Shown: positions 61,471 to 64,000 of the stretch, one piece after another
How the letters are laid out: every line of letters begins with the position of its first letter
Numbering within the stretch: the first letter of the stretch is position 1
NCBI GenBank assembly: GCA_013397455.1
Contig: VYZB01000013.1
Coordinates: forward strand, 4,785,923-4,849,922
From: Crotophaga sulcirostris
Lineage: Eukaryota; Chordata; Aves; Cuculiformes; Crotophagidae
Length of the DNA stretch: 64,000 bases
Direction: 5' to 3'
Notes under the pieces: generated by a model
What the model was told of the DNA's origin: nothing
Databases searched by the model: none
The model's input: only the letters and a program-made list of their open reading frames with translations
Program-made: the position numbers and the translations under genes

Positions 61471-64000
61471 TGAACCATACCTGTGCAATAACTGAAAAAG
61501 CATAGCTAACAACATAAATGATGTCTCAGAGCAGCACAGCAGCAAAAAGTGCAAATTTTACTAGTGGAAGTATAAAAAGTAGCAATGGAATAGAAGATAC
61601 AGGTGTAGAATATTAGTTTAGGATTGTGTAATTAGCATTGCCATTTCCTAAGAAAAAGTTATATGCTTTTTTTGGGGAGGAAAGGCAATCTTTTAGTTGA
61701 ACAAAAAAACCCCGAATAATAACATCTCTGAAATTTACTATTCAATTTTGCTGTCCAATTTTAAAGTTTTTTTGAGCAACTAGGTCAAGAAAAGCAACAA
61801 ACTTTGTATCTACATTATTGTTCAGTTTGCATTAGGAGACAAGTTATAAAGAAAATCTCTTGATTCCATCCTGTTACTGTGCTTTGATTCACACCTCAAG
61901 ATCACCTCAGAGTGCATGGTTAGGACTGTGTGTAGATGTGGGGAAAGATGTGTGCTGGGAGTGCAGCAAGTGTGCGAAATGCTAAAGGGCACAGCCTACA
62001 GCTTGCTCAAAGTAAAACTCCCCCAGATACTTGCAGAGCAGATATTAGACCCTTAAGCAACAGTTTATGTACAAATCTAATCCTATAGTTTGTCATAACG
62101 TTAATTAAACCATAGTTAGAAATTACTCAAGAACTTCTTTATATTTTATTAAACCTCATTTTCCTCCCCCCAAACCAAATCACACTGAAAAGTATCCCCC
62201 TGAAATGATCTATTTACCTAAGTTTCAAAGTTTTTGGTTTCCTACCAAAGCAGGGGCAGGAGTATCATTGATTGCGATAAGTTGCTGGACAGAAATGTAG
62301 AGCAGATTGTGGAATGTAATATTTCTATGTTAAAATGAGTGCCTTTTTGGAAGATAGACTTTAGAGTTGTGCTTTCATCATTTACAAATTTTTTATTCAG
62401 TACTGGTAAAACTAGTAAATTGGTATATACACGATTTCAAAGTTTCTGGTTTTCTTGTAAAAAGTAAGGAATTCAATAGGATCATTTCAGTTTTCCTTTA
62501 CTTTTCACACTTGCAGATAAGCTTACAGGATGCTAAAGCAGGGGAAAAACTCCTTTTCTAAAGCTGTTTAATGTTCTGGACAGCAAGTGGTGCTGCTGCA
62601 CATAGAATAAAGAATGATTAAAAAAAAAAAACAAAGAGAAAGAAGAAAATCCATACTGAGTGATTATTATCCTATGTCTCAGGTAGAATACATCTGAAGC
62701 ATAGTTATAGTGATATATATTTAGAATACCACTAGAATAGTGGTATGTGAACTCCTTGTATACGAAGCATTTAGACGTATTAAGAAACTCTCTCTGGTAC
62801 TTGCAGAAATGATTGATTAAGATCTGAAACAGCTTTGTCTTCTTTCATTTTATGCTAACTTCTTATTGTCATAGAATATTGGATCAAGAATTAAATATGA
62901 GTGTGTACATGTACATATATACTGAGTTACCCAGGGGAACTGCTTCAGTGGCATTGAAAACATTTTCATAGTAATATATGTCCTATAAACTATACGCAAT
63001 ATTTTGTTGTCTTGCTATTCCATGCATTTGCTTAGTAAGATATCAAGTTCCTACCTGCAAGACTTGTTATTTGTCTATTATTTAATATAGGTATAGCTAA
63101 AAGGCAAAGCCACTTTTTGTGTTATAGTGTCTGGCCAAATAATAAACTGCATATGTCATTCCCAATTGCCTAACAATGGCATTTCTGCACATTTCCATGT
63201 ATTTTCACTATGTGTTATTTACATACAACAGATTTTGGGTTTCTTTAATCTACCTTTTCCAAAAATCTGCCAAAATGATACATTATCTGAGGAATGGGGC
63301 GTGGAACATAGACAAAAGCTGCACCCCTTACATTTTTATAGCTCTTTAGAACTATGTTTTTGGCTGTGTAAGACCATCGTAATGAATATTTTACCTCTGA
63401 AAGCCTGTACAGATGGAATCCTTTCATAAACAATGGTGAAAGACGTGAATTTTTCGTGGAAACTTGATTCAGACTCATTGAGTCCCGGAAGTTCAAATGG
63501 AAAATACAAAAGTGAAATTTCAGGGGAGATTACATCCTAACAATGAGGGTTAGGATTTTTGGTTTGGTTTTTTTTTGTGTTTTTTTTTGTTCCTTGTTTG
63601 ATTTATTTTTGCCATTGGACTGTGCACTGGTTACCAGAGCAGCATCTAGGAGAAGCTGTACAGTACCAGTTTCCAAACCAGAGATCATAATCCTTGTGTA
63701 CCTCTGAAACTTGGAAGTAGAAATGGGAAAACAAATTCTTGTCTTTGAACTGTGGCCAGAGAAGCATAGAAAAGATGCACAATAACACCAGACCTGTAAG
63801 AGCAGAAAAGATTAGGAATCACTTCCCTAAAGCCTGAAAATTAGCCTCTAGATCTGCCCCTCTGCACTGTTTCTTTTCATAGCAAAACAGTTTCTCAACT
63901 GAAAGTTGTGTATTTTCCTTGTGTAGTATAAAGCAGGTATAGGAAAACTGTCCTTATTGAATATTTCCTAAACTTCAGCTTTTGAGACATTTTCCTTAGA
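61471..64000. other. AT-rich unassigned sequence to window end
   Basis: No recognised gene or interspersed repeat. A poly-A run lies near 62619-62630 and T-rich simple sequence at 63559-63600. Opposed open frames at 63127-63496 (100 and 83 codons) are shadows with no recognisable domain. Confidence 0.5.

Overview
The window looks like about 64 kb of AT-rich, gene-poor intergenic or intronic DNA from a bird. I find no protein-coding host gene, rRNA, tRNA, operon or CRISPR array. All long-ORF candidates are short (127 codons or fewer), lack codon-usage or domain support, and mostly sit in random AT-rich sequence or inside decayed retroelements. The avian call rests on repeat content recognised by eye. 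There are many CR1 non-LTR retrotransposon 3' ends, with the typical octamer-like tail and the 'ccaacct...gattctatgattct' signature. There are also three copies of an avian ERVL-type LTR family. Species cannot be fixed from this.

Layout. 0-31 kb is sparse: scattered CR1 pieces at 2.5, 4.2, 5.4, 8.1, 9.0, 16.9-17.5 (ORF2 endonuclease region) and 23.0 kb, separated by long unassigned AT-rich stretches with a few simple repeats. A 135-bp palindromic Tigger/pogo-like MITE sits at 30.0 kb. 31.8-45.2 kb is the repeat-dense part. It holds CR1 pieces at 31.8 and 33.3 kb, an ERVL-type LTR at 35.4-36.2 kb split by a nested CR1, and a 1.36-kb CR1 with reverse transcriptase motifs (minus strand) at 38.4-39.7 kb. 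It also holds a near-complete solo LTR (+) at 40.4-41.0 kb, an inverted partial copy of the same LTR family at 44.0-44.6 kb, and an adjoining CR1 (-) at 44.6-45.2 kb. 45-64 kb is sparse again: a possible further LTR at 48.0-48.4 kb, a CR1 at 51.7 kb, a GC-rich 203-bp hAT-type MITE with an 8-bp target duplication at 53.5 kb, a MIR-like SINE relic at 58.7 kb and an ancient CR1 RT fragment at 61 kb.

Nothing here forms a working gene system. Every transposon coding fragment seen is frame-broken or lacks catalytic residues, and the small DNA elements are non-autonomous. The observations most worth checking are the hAT MITE at 53.5 kb, the Tigger-like MITE with a telomere-like core at 30.0 kb, and the nested or inverted LTR arrangement at 35-45 kb. 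Element boundaries are my estimates from recalled consensus features, not from an alignment.
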